DNA of 64,000 bases from Lactarius indigo (taxonomy: Eukaryota; Basidiomycota; Agaricomycetes; Russulales; Russulaceae): positions 496,001 through 560,000 of the forward strand of contig JAFKAC010000027.1 in the NCBI GenBank assembly GCA_025766275.1, in the 5' to 3' direction. Of this stretch, positions 30,068-41,451 are shown piece after piece. Both the position numbers and the translations under genes were made by a program. The number at the start of each line of letters is the position of its first letter. The first letter of the stretch is position 1. The notes under the pieces were generated by a model that was given only the letters and a program-made list of their open reading frames with translations, was not told where the DNA came from and searched no databases.

Positions 30068-31487
30068 AAAACTAGCCATTGATTCCCACTCTCCAAACTC
30101 AAACAACCCAAAAACCCGTCGTTCTAAAGCCCTTGCTTGCATCGAAACAAACTTGGTCAGAGTCTTAGAGTCTGTTCAGACATTTGAACAAGATCACCCA
30201 GATGAAAAAGAGGCCTTTACCTCCATTTTCCGCAGCTTCTTCAGGGGAATAAGCCTACTTGGACCGCACCTCCTCCCTCCTCCTCCCACTCCCAAACCAA
30301 TTACCCTCCTCTCTGAACTCCAAGAGTCAATAGTCGCACTGCAGAAATCAGTAGAAAGCCTACAGAAACAAGCTGCTGTCCCCCCTCCCACCGACTTAGC
30401 ACACACTTGTGCAACCCTAACCTCAAAACCTGCCTCTGCCCATCCCACTCTGTCTACACCGCCTGATATCCACCATACCACCTTCAAGCCCTCCCATCCC
30501 AGCATAATAGTCCACACCACAACCAAAGACCCCACCATCCACCCACTGCCGCACATCCTCTGCAGCTCCATAAACAAATCCCTCAAACTCTCAGCACACC
30601 CGCACATTCACATCTCCGCAGCAAAATGGACCGCTAAAGGGAATATAGTTCTCACTGGCGGACATGCAAACACACTCCAGCAGCTTCTCTCAGCCAGGGA
30701 CAGCATCTCCAACTCGATTACATCAAACTTCCCAAACATCCATAAACATCCCACAGCCCCACGCATCACAGCAAATGTCACCTGGTCTAAGGTCCTCATC
30801 AACAACGTCCCAACTGGGGTTACCAACAACTGGGGACCCTGGACACCAGATGAATGTCACAAAGCACTGTCAGCGAACAATCCCGGGTATGTGACACTGA
30901 ACATCACTCAGAGACCCAGCTGGGTCAAACCTCCCAACATATACGAAAATGGCACAGCATCATCACTGGTCTTTGCCTTTGAAGACCCTGATGGCAGCCT
31001 CGCCCAGAGCCTGATCAACAGCAAGAGAATGTACATTTTCGGAACTTCTGCCACAGTAAAACCATGGATGGACAGACGTGTCCACCTACCACTGTCGCCC
31101 CATACCCACCATGAACACCACCCCACCGACACATCACACACTCTCATCCCCACGACTCGCCGGGCCCCACAGGCCCACTCAAGACTCATTGAGTGAAGCG
31201 GACGACGTAGTAGCAAGCCCCAAACATGCAATCAAGACCATGCAAGATCCTTAATGCGGCTTGCAACTCACGCCAAGGCGGACCATCCGCCCCTCTCTAC
31301 TCAACACTTGACAGGAAGCCAAGCCACTCCCTCCTGGGAGTGGGGGGGACTTATGATACACAGACCCTACTTGGATGCAAACTTCCTACATGTATTAGAC
31401 ACTCAGATTCGTGCTACATAGGGTATTAGGCCCCAAGGCGCACGTAAATGGATTCAAAAAAAAAAAAAAAAAAAAACTAGCCATTGA
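30068..31487 (+). mobile_element. LINE-type insertion carrying only ORF1
   Basis: Flanked by a 15-bp direct repeat AAAACTAGCCATTGA (30068-30082, 31473-31487) and ending in about 21 A residues (31456-31476), the hallmarks of target-primed reverse transcription. The insert encodes an ORF1-like protein and then about 260 bp of 3' sequence. Endonuclease and reverse transcriptase (ORF2) are absent. Confidence 0.85.
30084..31196 (+). pseudogene. LINE ORF1-like protein, 5' truncated
   Basis: Open frame running from the very start of the insertion to TGA at 31194-31196, with no ATG near the left end, so its N-terminus is missing. A short coiled-coil-like helix (LLSELQESIVALQKSVESLQ), a Pro/Thr/His-rich stretch and a folded region follow (HISAAKWTAKGNIVLTGG; ITANVTWSKVLINNVPTG; SLVFAFEDPDGSLAQSLI). 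These resemble the RRM-like ORF1 proteins of fungal LINEs that bind the element RNA. The C-terminal zinc knuckle expected in such proteins is not visible, consistent with an internal deletion. Confidence 0.7.
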
Positions 31488-32057
31488 GCACACGAAACCC
31501 AGATACTCCAGATTATATTCTTGTGAATGATATGCAAGTGACAGGGCCGATGTGTTTTTGCATTGGCAAGTCGTGAACTGGATATTTCGTCCATGCCGTT
31601 TGGGCTTTCATCAGACCAATTTTCTGCATTTTCTATGGAGTTGATCTGACTCCAACGGCGGTGAGGTGGGTAAGCAAAGCCATGGAGATAGTGCTCCAGG
31701 AACCACTGGGGTGTTCGCTTGTACGTTGGGACACTGCTTTTATAATTCTTGAGGATGTCCCACATGGTCTGGAGGGATAATCAGGTGCACTACAAGGTTC
31801 ACCTGACAATACAATATCGCTTCCTCCAACAGGGCGATCTTTGAGTTGGACAGGAGGGGATGGTAGAACTTGTGGAACCTCCTTTTCGTGAATGTAATCG
31901 GGCTCTGTTCATTCTGGATATCCCCAAGATGGTCATGAATGCCTTGATTGTTGTGTTGCCTGTCGTTCTCAATGCTGTGTAGATACTGAAGGAGTCAGTT
32001 GACATCATCTGTGATAATGACCCTCAGTCTCTTGGACAGTGGCCTTTCTGATCACGT
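31488..32057. other. Host sequence, possible gene remnant
   Basis: On the minus strand 31765-31477 reads a plausible protein stretch (WDILKNYKSSVPTYKRTP; WFLEHYLHGFAYPPHRRW), but no start, splice signals or domain can be assigned. The rest holds nothing recognisable. Confidence 0.3.
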
Positions 32058-32666
32058 TGTTGATAAGTGGCCCACGCGCACTTAGCAGCTCTAAAGGACT
32101 TGCAGATATAGACTGCTTTAGATAAGATACATTGGACCTGTAGATTAGATTATATGATCTATACAATCTTGGACTTCTTAGCTTATCTATGACATCATGT
32201 ACAATGACATCATGTAGAACACTCTGGACATTTCATTGTACTCCTTCCTTTGTTCTCTTTACAGTGTTATCTTTATTGTGATGTCACTATGATATCATAC
32301 TTGTCTAGACTTTCTTTTGTTCTGGTCGCCTTGTTCTCCTTTGGTACATTCCTTTTGTCCTGTATGTAGAACAACGTTCCTTGTATTCCGTGACTCTATG
32401 TTACTGTCCTTGTACTAGTGTCACACCTCTGTATAGTATAAGTAGAGTACTCTGTACGCCCTGGTCCACATCAGTTCTCACTCTGCTGTGTGCCAGGTAA
32501 AGTCCCTCTCCTATAATACTATCATCAGTTCTCACTCTGCTGTGTGCCAGACTTCCACTTTGCTTCACTCTGCTTGACACCCCTGTGCTGCTTCCAGTCA
32601 CACTCTATATCTCACCACAGTCTTATCAGTCCACTGTGAGTATAGTTCTTATGTGTCTGTTCATCA
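32058..32666 (+). mobile_element. Solo Copia LTR
   Basis: 609 bp, TGTTGATAAG to GTTCATCA. Flanks CACGT (32053-32057) and CGCGT (32667-32671) form a TSD with one A/G difference at a CpG-type site. It has the paired ~25-bp repeats, identical to each other in this copy. Confidence 0.9.
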
Positions 32667-33669
32667 CGCGTCTGTTTGGATGGTGCTCGTTTGGAGAGTG
32701 CCACTTTGCATGGTATGGTCAGTAGATCAGAATGAACAGGTGCAACGGTATTACGAGCCTGAGGGCTACTCATGCTGACACCTACGGAAGCAGATGGCGC
32801 TGACAACAACAAGGGTCCCCCCAGAAGAGGGATATCTGCCGGTGAGATCTGTGGATTGAGAGAGAGAGTCTGCGCTCTGCAACCCCAAGACAGCAATAAC
32901 GGGAATGTTGAGGGTCGAGGTCCAATTGCGCACTGTAGAAGAAAAGAAAATCTTGAGACATGTGGCCGACGAGGCCCACTGTTGTCCTCACCCTGTTTCA
33001 CGAAGGTGCATCCAAAACTGCCTGTGCGGAGAGATAAGAGGAAGAATAGCTGAGTAAGTTAGCGACATCCCTCCTCCAAAGAGAGGGAAAGACTCACATC
33101 TGCTATGTCTAGGCTACCCAACACATGCCTTTTCATGGTGCATGTCCTCCCAACCATCATTACTACTTGTCTGCCTTGTCACTTCCATCGGTATTGTTAA
33201 TGTCTTCAAGATCGGTCAACAAGGGGCAGTGAGAACATCACGAAGGTCCACAGAAGAGAGAGCCATGGTACAAAGTTCGGCAGAAAGGTGAGAGCATGTC
33301 GAGCACTCTATGTTCTTCCATACAACTCAGACGAGAACACCCCAGATTCTTGCCTAGATTGCCAAATTTTCCCCAGTTGAGAGACCAGTGTGATTACAAT
33401 TACTACGACTTTGGCTTATGAGCTGGGGTTCAGACTCGTGTCCCGGACACCTACAGACTTGACTTACATCTAGCTCCATTATGTAAAAAATACAATTTCA
33501 ATCGCTATGAGCAAATACAGTTGATCTGACTATCAAATGACTCTTGTCCGGCTTGGCCGGACTTTGCGGAAATTTTGACTACCTCTCGACTGAATTCGAC
33601 CCGAATTCGACCCACACCCGACCCCTGCCGGACCGCTGGTGACTAATCCTGACTTTCCTTTTTTACTGA
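32667..33669. other. No gene recognised
   Basis: About 1 kb. A 93-codon ATG ORF at 32772-33053 and an overlapping antisense frame show no family motif. At 33,580-33,630 there is a short degenerate GACCCGAATTC-type repeat. Confidence 0.5.
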
Positions 33670-34390
33670 GGGTCACCGATGGTAAGTAAGCCTTCCCTTT
33701 GCCTCCGCTACCAAACACTTTTATTTTCGTCAATACTTTCCTCCTGTACCTCGCTAACGTTATCATAAATAAAAAGAGACCATCGTTGATTTGTCAACTT
33801 CCAAGCTCGCGAGACCCACATAGACGTTGCACGCTATTCGGTTGGCAGGAGTGAGCCTCGCAAGGTGGCCCGCCTGGCCCGTAGGAGCGCTTGACGTTGT
33901 CGCTTTCGCCTGGCGCTGTTACGAAGCAGTTTTGGCAGTCGTGACGCCGGTAGCAAAGCAGTCTGAGACTTGACGTAGGATGGTGTTCCCACGTCAGTTT
34001 CAAATGAGCACAAGAATTTGTCGACGGCAGCAGAATTTGCTTGGCCGGATGTCTTTTCCATGCCTACTCGTACTCACTGACCTGTTAAGTAACTGTCTAC
34101 GAGTTCCCTGTAACGCGCACTACCTGAAACGTCCTCGCCTCCCCATTTTGGAACGGCCTCGCACAGTATCGATTTGATAAGTATCTCAGCGCTAATCTCA
34201 ACAAGACTATTCGCAGACACTACCGGAGCTGAGGGAATAGAGATGACTACTTGTCTGTGCGCAGAGGCCTCCACATCACTTCCTGGTACGCTCACTGGCC
34301 CACTTAAGGGGATTACCGAGACTCCTCACTCACAGCTCTCCACTCAACCACGTTTACACATTTCGCCACGTATTTGCACCATGTAATAGG
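33670..34390 (+). pseudogene. Companion gene family fragment P0 (intron and 3' exon)
   Basis: Starts at a splice donor GTAAGT (33682), with an intron of 167 nt ending CAG at 33848. It then reads ALDVVAFAWRCYEAV...VAKQSE, followed after stops by a tail LFADTTGAEGIEMT...EAS-x-SLPG. Matching blocks occur in P6 (58791-59480). The first exon is missing; unrelated sequence lies upstream. It converges on DUF6535 copy 1. Broken by stops; function unknown. Confidence 0.5.
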
Positions 34391-34506
34391 GTAGTATATA
34401 CACAGGATGAGAAAAGTGTTGAATAGTATCAGACACGGTGATATCGGGAGCCCTATGGGAATATATACCCTATATCTCACAGGAGCATCAAAAAGATCGG
34501 GGGACG

Positions 34507-37266
34507 TTAAACAATATCATACGAGCAATGGAAAGGCTGTGGCGGACGACCTCCTGTGCGCTCGACATTTGGTTCATGTGGTGAAAGGCCTGCGATGGCT
34601 GGGTCCGTGTCAGTGACCGATGGTGACGAGGATTGAGGAGAGGTATCTGAGGTGGCCGTAACGTTTGCGTGGATTGAGCGAATCGCCAAAGGGGGATCAA
34701 GAGCGTCATTGTCATTGCGTGGGTCAGGCTTCAGGCTGCCATCATCCTCGGCAACAGCACGCAGATCAGGTGCAGAGGCGGGCCCTATCGAAGCGCTGGG
34801 AGTAGTAGGGATTATTTCCGGACGATGAAGTTCTGTGTAAAAAGGCAAGAGGTTAGATCGAGCCATGGGTAAGTGTGAAGACAGCGACAAACCTGTAGGA
34901 AGTGTATTATCGAGAATTGGATAAGAAGCTGAAGGGTAGCTCAGTGGATCAGAAGGCACCATGAGGTCTGCGTCATGCTGGAGGGTAACGGCAGCGGGTG
35001 GCGAGGTAGACGAAAGAGGAGAGGCGGATGTTGAGGTCGCAGAAGTGGGGTGGGGTACTGTTCCACCAGAGGTGATGATCGCATCAGCGGTCGCCGGATC
35101 TGGTGCGGTGACAGGAAATGAGACGCTTTCGGTGGTCGTCTGATGAGTGGTTCCAGGGTTGAAGTCGTCAAGTGGTATATCCGTGAGGCCTTCAATGACG
35201 TGGGGTGGGGAAGGTACGGATGAGGAAGGTACACCGGGACTGGTAAGGGGAGGAGGGACCGCCGCATCATTATCGTGCAGAACAGAGTGAGCTGAGGTTG
35301 TGGAGGAAGAGTCGTGAATATGGTTAACAACGTTGCACTGTGGATATGAGCTTGGGTCAAACAGAACGCCATCCCAAGCATTGGTGGAGGCGGAGAATTG
35401 TGTTGGGGCAGCATCGGTACCTTCATGAAGAGCTATGTAGACCTTCCGAATCGGTCTGAGGATCCATGTCGCCATCTGCCGATCGCCGTCATTCTGCGCT
35501 TTGAGAACGATTTGATTCCAGAGTGCACAGAACTCGTGCTGCAGATCGGGTGACGTATCTTGCACATTGAATTCCGAAGCTGCCTCTAGAACAGGCGAGA
35601 ACCAGTGATATGGCCATAACGGTTTCCCGAACTGGCCAAATTGGAGGCGAGTGATGCAAATCAAGCTTTTTAGTGACAAGTCGCAGTCTGTGGCGTAGCG
35701 TCGGAGGTCAGATTCTGGTATTCCCAGTTTATTGGGGGCGGAAATAAGCCAAGAGTCATCGCGGCGTTGCGCGCCTGCAATAAAACAGGTGAAAATGGCC
35801 TCTCCAAGTAATTCAGTTTCTCGGTCTCCACCACTGCGCCAACCTCTCATGACATGGATAAATTCAGTGCTTTGCAGTCCACTATGTTGATCCTCAGAAA
35901 CGACTCTGTGGAGGATATGCCAAAATGTAACGGGAAATTGCAGCGGATCAAGGGCTTTCGCGCAGATGATTGCCCGGCGGTTTTTGACGGGCGCGGGAAG
36001 TAAATCGGATGAGAAAGTGCGGTCAAAAAATCCTATCAATGCAAAGGAAAGCTTCATTTTGGCCCCATCGGTGAGATCGGGCAGAGGATCGTGGACCACC
36101 TTGGAGCTGCGGATGCCGGGTAGGCCGGAAAAGAAGCGCTCCAGTTCGTGATCTTCGTCCAGACAGTCGAACGTCCACATGAAGGCTCGGGCGTCGAGTT
36201 CTGGTCGGGACCACAGAGCAGTCTCCTCGGCTATCCTCTGGATGCCTTTTACGACCAAAAGGTTCCTGATTCTCGGAACGAACAGATGACCATAGCGAAC
36301 CAGAAAGACGATAAACCAATAAACCTCAATGGTGACGTTTGCTATCACGCGAACAATGAACCACACAGGGGATGAAAGTGATGTGTAGTATGGGCTATCG
36401 TGACGAAAGATTGGCATCAATGTGATCCATCCGTAAACAGCCGTGCAAAGGCCGACCCATGACAACACCAACTTGAAAATCGTGATATAAACGTTGGATA
36501 GGAACACGATCAGGCCGGCAAAGAACAGGAACAGGGAAATGTGGAGTAGAGCCGGCAATGTTTCTACCACCCATGGGAGGAGATACTTGTCAACCCCCTC
36601 GGCAAAGAACGCACGAATTCGTGCTCGCTTGTGTGGACTGTAACGCGTCTGAGTCACCTTGAGATATCTTCGTGCCCATTGCTGCACCAACGTCGCAAGA
36701 AGAGCACAGGTAAGACTGATCACCAAGCTCATGAACCAAAGTGAGTTCACCCAAACTGCATAGTTAGGCGGAGAGAAAGGGGGAGGGGAAGTGGGGAGGG
36801 AAGTCGAGATATTGGGGTTGACGGTAGTCTGGTAGATATTTGCGAGGTAGAAATTGGAGGTGTCCTGTGGGTTCGGTCGAATATCCTGAATGGAGACCGA
36901 GATCAAGGATGCGACAGCAGCAGAGAATAAACCGGTCTACGAGATTTGGGTCAGTACGAAGCACCAGATCAAAATGCAGAGACGCACAAATATGAGGATC
37001 CCGTCTGCATCCGCTTTCCAGTTCTCAGCCATCTTCTTGTCCTCTTCCGTCGCCATTTCCATATACATCGAAAAAATAGGCCCGGAGCCATCGACGAAAT
37101 TAGATGCGGCGTGCGATGCTTGATTTTGTCTCAATTGAGGGTACTGGTCACCTATGTTGACGGCGGGCTAGATGAGAATGGGGAGGTTAGAGTCGGGTAG
37201 GAAATCAGTACCTTCGTGAAATCCTGCGCCAGGTACATTAGTAGCTTCGTGAGGAGCTCGGGACAT
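34507..37266 (-). CDS. DUF6535 membrane protein, copy 1
   Basis: Three exons: 37266-37212, 37151-36988, 36936-34507. Introns are GT..AG, 60 and 51 nt. Predicted 882 residues from ATG at 37266 (MSRAPHE). Residues ~40-250 match the DUF6535 domain of basidiomycetes: acidic EEDKKM-x-E-W lead, a GLFSAAVASLISVSI helix (75-90), QDTSNFYL-x-NIYQ, then helices at about 134-160 (VWVNSLWFMSLVISLTC), 198-219 and 226-249. QQWARRYL follows helix 2. A long soluble region comes next, and a Ser/Thr/Pro-rich tail (from ~620) ends CSYDIV. No signal peptide. Function of the family is unknown; location in a membrane is predicted from the helices. Closely related to copies 3 and 5. The frame is intact. Confidence 0.87.
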
Positions 37267-37789
37267 TGAAGACTACGATTGTAGAGGGCACAATGAAATA
37301 GGGTAGAGCTTGTTGTGGCCAGAGCGACTTATCCGGCCGTAGAGGACCGCGACGCGACACGAGGCTCGACCGAACCGCAAGCGCCGGATGCTCAACGAGT
37401 TGTTGCAAAATAGGCTTCATTTCAAATATTGTGTACTTTTGAGTCTCTGAACTGCACGGTAGCAAAGGGAGTCAACATGCCACAAGTAAAGACTTAAGGG
37501 AATAAAATCCAGTATTCGGCATTTTCTTGGACGAAATATCGATTAGCGCTGAACTCGAACCGAATCAGTGATGTGACACCTACCTTGACACCTACCACTG
37601 GCTGCCCTTCTCACAACCCGATCATCCAGTATCGGACCAATTCAACGCCCCTCGTCTCCAATAACAATTCTGTATACCTGGCTCTACTCTTCAAGTTCTA
37701 TTCCCCAACCGGAGGTTCCAAGAAATTTCAAGAGTCAGGCAATAGGTTGGGTTACATATCTCCTACACCGACGAGGAGTGGGAGATCAC
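37267..37789. other. 5' flank of DUF6535 copy 1
   Basis: 523 bp with no coding sequence. It must hold the promoter of copy 1 and sequence upstream of the companion fragment P1. No clear TATA. Confidence 0.4.
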
Positions 37790-38650
37790 ACTCTCAGAAA
37801 ACTTTTTTTTCAGGAGCGCTTTGCGGCGTCTTGTCTGAAGCGGAGCAGCCGTGCGTCCTTTGCCTCTCTCCGCTTCGCCTGCTGATGTGCCTAGCTCTCC
37901 ATGCGCACCTGTGCACGTCCGTCCCCTCGTTAAATTCGCGTCGCAGGCGATACAGCTTGCAGTACTTCGACGCGATCGCCACCACTTCGTCCGACCCCGA
38001 CCATCTTCTTGACCCTCTCCCCAAAATCGACACGGTTTCACGCAAGCGCATTTGTTTTTTTCACGCACCTCCGGACATTGTCAAGCGGTGGGCTGGACGA
38101 CCTGCACGCCTGGCAGCACATGCACGCAGACACCACCATAATTACGGCACGTGTCCGCGACCCGAGTAGAGCGCTGGATCACCTTCCCTCCACCCTCGAC
38201 TACATTCTTTTCCTTGCTTTCTTCTTTGGCGCTGTCAAATAAAAAGTAGTACGCGTCTGCTTGTTCAAGGCCAAGTATCCTCACAGGCATTCGGTCTGCA
38301 GAGCTAAACATTGTTGGTCATGGACCTCATTAGGTGAGTCGCCTGGCCCACGGGCGTTGCATTCGCCCGGCCGACTTGTCACTGCAACTCACACTACTCT
38401 CCTGCAACGTCCTTGTACACAGTCTTGGAACGGCTCCGTGGTATCGACCCTGCAAGATGCTCGACGCTGCTCTCAATGTGAGACCCAAGCAACTAGTTTT
38501 TGCAGACACTCTTGAAGATGAGAAGGAGATAGAGATGGCTGCTCGGGTGCCCGGAGAGGCTTCCGTGTCACTTTTAGGTGCGCTCATCTCCTGCAGTAGT
38601 CAAGAGGAACGTCGAGACTCCTCACTCTCATTTCCCACGCTGCTCAGGTT
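37790..38650 (+). pseudogene. Companion gene family fragment P1
   Basis: Plus-strand sequence with the family blocks in order: a VLSEAEQPCVLC/LSPLRLL region, FDAIATTSSDPDHLLDPL, a DDLHAWQHMHADTT block in another frame, and SATRVERWIT (38,150-38,180). After an intron-like gap with CTGCAG, the tail block FADTLEDEKEIEMAA...EASVSL (38,500-38,580) follows. Frames switch several times, so it is a decayed copy. It points toward the truncated DUF6535 copy T1. Confidence 0.5.
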
Positions 38651-38789
38651 TACACATTTCGTTACGGTATTTGCACGGCATAATAAAACGATATGTACAG
38701 GAGTTGAGAACACGTATTGAATAGTATCGGTGGTGGTATTGAGAACTCAACAGGAATATATGCCGATTGCATGCACACATATAAGCAGC

Positions 38790-39359
38790 ATGTTAACGAT
38801 ATCGTACTGGCCATGTGAAGAGTGCGTAAGATGATCAATGGTCAATGATCTCCTGCATGCTCTACACCAAAGTGCACCATGAAGGATCTGTTATGGGTAC
38901 GTTAGTAATTGACATTGGTGGCGGATACTGGTGGAATATCCGGCGCAGCCATAATGTTTTCGGGCATTGCCGAAGGTGGTCGAGCCTGAGAGCGTCCGTT
39001 TCCTTGTGCAGCATAGTCCTCTCCCCTTCAACAACAACATCCGGATCAGATGCAGAAGAAAGCCGCAAACGAGGTGTGCCAGGAGAAGCGAGAGCCTGCG
39101 GGCGACAAATGAGATTCTCGCGGAGAAGATGTGTGGTCAGATCCAGACACGGGAGAGTTTAAAGACGCCGGCGGGCCTGTAAGGGCATGCTGTCTATAAC
39201 CTGAATGGGAGAAGGTAGCGATGGAACTCCAAAATCATTCGAAGAAGTGATAACTGGAAGAGTAATCTGTAGTAACAGCTCCAGGATCTATTGGAAAACC
39301 AAAAAGAGAACCACGAACGGACCTGAGAGTAGATGTACCGCTGTCCCAAAAACAATGAA
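38790..39359 (-). pseudogene. Truncated DUF6535 copy T1 (C-terminal tail)
   Basis: Minus-strand remnants of the DUF6535 tail (a block like copy 4 GVPSLPS, and a terminal SSHGQYDIV without its stop) lie downstream of the chimeric ORF 39360-40328. The whole region between membrane helix 4 and the tail has been deleted. Not functional by itself. Confidence 0.6.
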
Positions 39360-40328
39360 CTACACCACCTTTGAAAGTGATGCATAGTACGGGCTATCAT
39401 GACGAAAGATAGGCACGAATCTGACGCATCCGTACAGGGCCCTGGAGGTGTGATCCCAGTAGGCAACAACGCAGAGAGGGGTGCCAATTAAACCTTCGAA
39501 CAATGCCATGTTCCCGCTTCCGTGGCGTCGTGGCATCGCGTTGCTCTGGCCCAATTTGCGCTCTCGCATAGTACGCGGTGCCGGAAGCCGATAATCTCTC
39601 CCGCCACCGGACCCCACCTCCCCGCTCGCACTCGCCTGCGAAGGCTTGCGAGTCCGTAGTACCTGAGGACGCTCGTCCGATGGGCTGTTCAGCAGGCCAA
39701 GGCGTTTCTTCTCCGCCTTGGCGAAATCTTCCATCGTTCCAAAATCGAACGACTGCCGACCGTGAATAGCGGAAGGTTGGTAAAGCGGCAAAGCGCCATC
39801 GAAATGGTGTTCGGTGCTGCCGAGAGAGCCGAGGAGGTGAGGTTCGTGGGCTTGGGCCAAATGATGTGCCATGTCCAAGCCTAATCGTAGGTCCTCCGGG
39901 GTAAGCGCTCGCCTGAAGGGGCCATCGTTGCGCGCCTGGCGAGGAGTGCCCCCACGTGCGATCTCTAATTCCCGTTCCTCTTGCGGGAACAGCGTCGGGA
40001 ATGTGCTTTCCTCGTGGTGTCGATGCGTGTCAGGCTCGGGCTCATTGTGTTCCCGGATCGCGAGTGGGGAGGCAACAGGGGAGACGGAGACGGATCCCTG
40101 ACGGGCACGGGATAGATGCAAGGCCATGTCTACGTCGAGGGTTCGCTGACGTTCACGAGCGTCGGGGTCCATTGGGTTGAACGGACGGGAAATGGTTGGG
40201 GACCTTCGAGCTGTGACTTCGGCGTCACTGTCCCGAGATGAACTGCGATATCGTGTTGGGGAGCTGTCATGGCCGCTGTGGATCGACCTTGGGGAGGAGG
40301 ACGTGGGCGGATCATTTGTTGAAGCCAT
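39360..40328 (-). CDS. Chimeric ORF: unknown N-terminus fused to a DUF6535 fragment
   Basis: 322 codons from ATG at 40328 (MASTNDPP). The first ~280 residues are Ser/Arg/Pro-rich and disordered, with two similar helical blocks (DVDMALHLSRA and GLDMAHHLAQA), and end in MPRRHGSGNMALFEG. I cannot name this protein. The last ~40 residues (ALYGCVRFVPIFRHDSPYYASL) are the end of DUF6535 helix 4 and its following loop, in the family frame, then a stop. It looks like the 5' part of another gene joined to truncated copy T1. Whether it is expressed is unknown; codon quality of the first part suggests a once-real host gene. Confidence 0.55.
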   Translation of the reverse strand: MASTNDPPTSSSPRSIHSGHDSSPTRYRSSSRDSDAEVTARRSPTISRPFNPMDPDARERQRTLDVDMALHLSRARQGSVSVSPVASPLAIREHNEPEPDTHRHHEESTFPTLFPQEERELEIARGGTPRQARNDGPFRRALTPEDLRLGLDMAHHLAQAHEPHLLGSLGSTEHHFDGALPLYQPSAIHGRQSFDFGTMEDFAKAEKKRLGLLNSPSDERPQVLRTRKPSQASASGEVGSGGGRDYRLPAPRTMRERKLGQSNAMPRRHGSGNMALFEGLIGTPLCVVAYWDHTSRALYGCVRFVPIFRHDSPYYASLSKVV

Positions 40329-40989
40329 CGGGGACAGCAGAGTCGGAAGCTTGTTTTTACATCAGAATTGTAGTTTGGAAGATAAATCGCTACGTACCGG
40401 AGGATACAAATAGAACACCGAGAATAAGAGAAGGTCGGAACGCCAATAATAGTCAAACGCAGGCGGCGGATTGAAGAGAGAGCGAAAACTGTTGGTTCTT
40501 ATGGGACTAATAGAGTGTCTTGACGCTTAGCGGGCTTCTGTTCCACTACAGTTACGGAGTTGTGTCCATAGGATATGAACGACATACGCTATTCCTGCTT
40601 CAAGTTGAACATACTACGGGGTAATAGACTGGTAGCTGCTGACCGAATGTTGTGTATGATGCTCCAGTTCTACACTCCAGGGGCTGACGTCGACTGACGC
40701 ACGAGACAAGCTATTAGTCTTGTTTCTCTTGGCCGTTCGCGGTGTGCAGGGAGGTTGGTGGATTACTAAGGATGCTTTGCAATTGGTCGATCGGGGAAGA
40801 TCTTAAACACGTGCCTGAAAAATTCCCCAGGCACGTGACTGAAGAGCATATGCGTTTCCGCTTCAGGCGCTCCCACAACAATCTGCCGTCTGTATCCCAG
40901 TCTACAACGCATTCCTGGACCTCGCCAGGCATAAACCACGAGCTTCACGAGCTGCGGGTCTCCCCACGCAGATTTCGAGAACTAGCTAC
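40329..40989. other. 5' flank of the chimeric gene, no gene recognised
   Basis: About 660 bp with short frames only. Probable promoter region for 40328. Confidence 0.45.
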
Positions 40990-41340
40990 AGGAGGGGGAG
41001 ATCACACCTACTAGCCATGTTCGACCTGATCTCCACGGTCCTGTCCAAACTGATCATCTTCGACTTTGACCCGCTCTTTGAGCTCGATGGAGTCCTCGCT
41101 GGCCATGTGTGCCCGCTCACTGAGCTCCTCTAGATGCGCCTAAGCGTCGGGCCGATGACCTGCACGTTTAGCAGTACGCACGCGCAGACACTACCGAGCA
41201 ATACGGTCCAAGTCTGTCCGATAGCACGTGGGCGTGCTCGATGTCATCGCTTTCGCGCGGTGTTGTAGTGAGGCGGTCACGACGGGGTAGCGCCTCCACT
41301 GGAGCGTTCTGGGACATATCTATTCGAGTTTTACACATAT
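40990..41340 (+). pseudogene. Companion gene family fragment P2
   Basis: Reads DLISTVLSKLIIFDFDPLFELDGVL around 41,030-41,130, aligned with the LDAIA-x-ALSDP...LLKLDAIL block of P3. Then come HAQT-like remnants and VGVLDVIAFARCCSEAV (41,225-41,275), matching the exon-2 block of P0 and P7. Stops and shifts throughout. It converges on DUF6535 copy 2. Confidence 0.45.
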
Positions 41341-41451
41341 TTGCCACGGTATTTGTACTACCACCTAGACAAGAAAAATATCCAACTAGAACCAGAATAG
41401 TATCAGTACGGTGTACCTGATGCACCGCACGACCAAGAGGTGGAAGAATTG

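Noticed and set aside
30153..30155. TTG as the start of the LINE ORF1
   Set aside because: The frame is open further left to the insertion boundary. A TTG start is not credible in a fungus; the N-terminus is simply missing.
34074..34295. Minus-strand small ORF repeated near each DUF6535 3' end (also 38330-38587, 59199-59411)
   Set aside because: Starts only at GTG-type codons, and the plus-strand reading of the same block (FADTTGAEGI) is better conserved in order with the other companion blocks.
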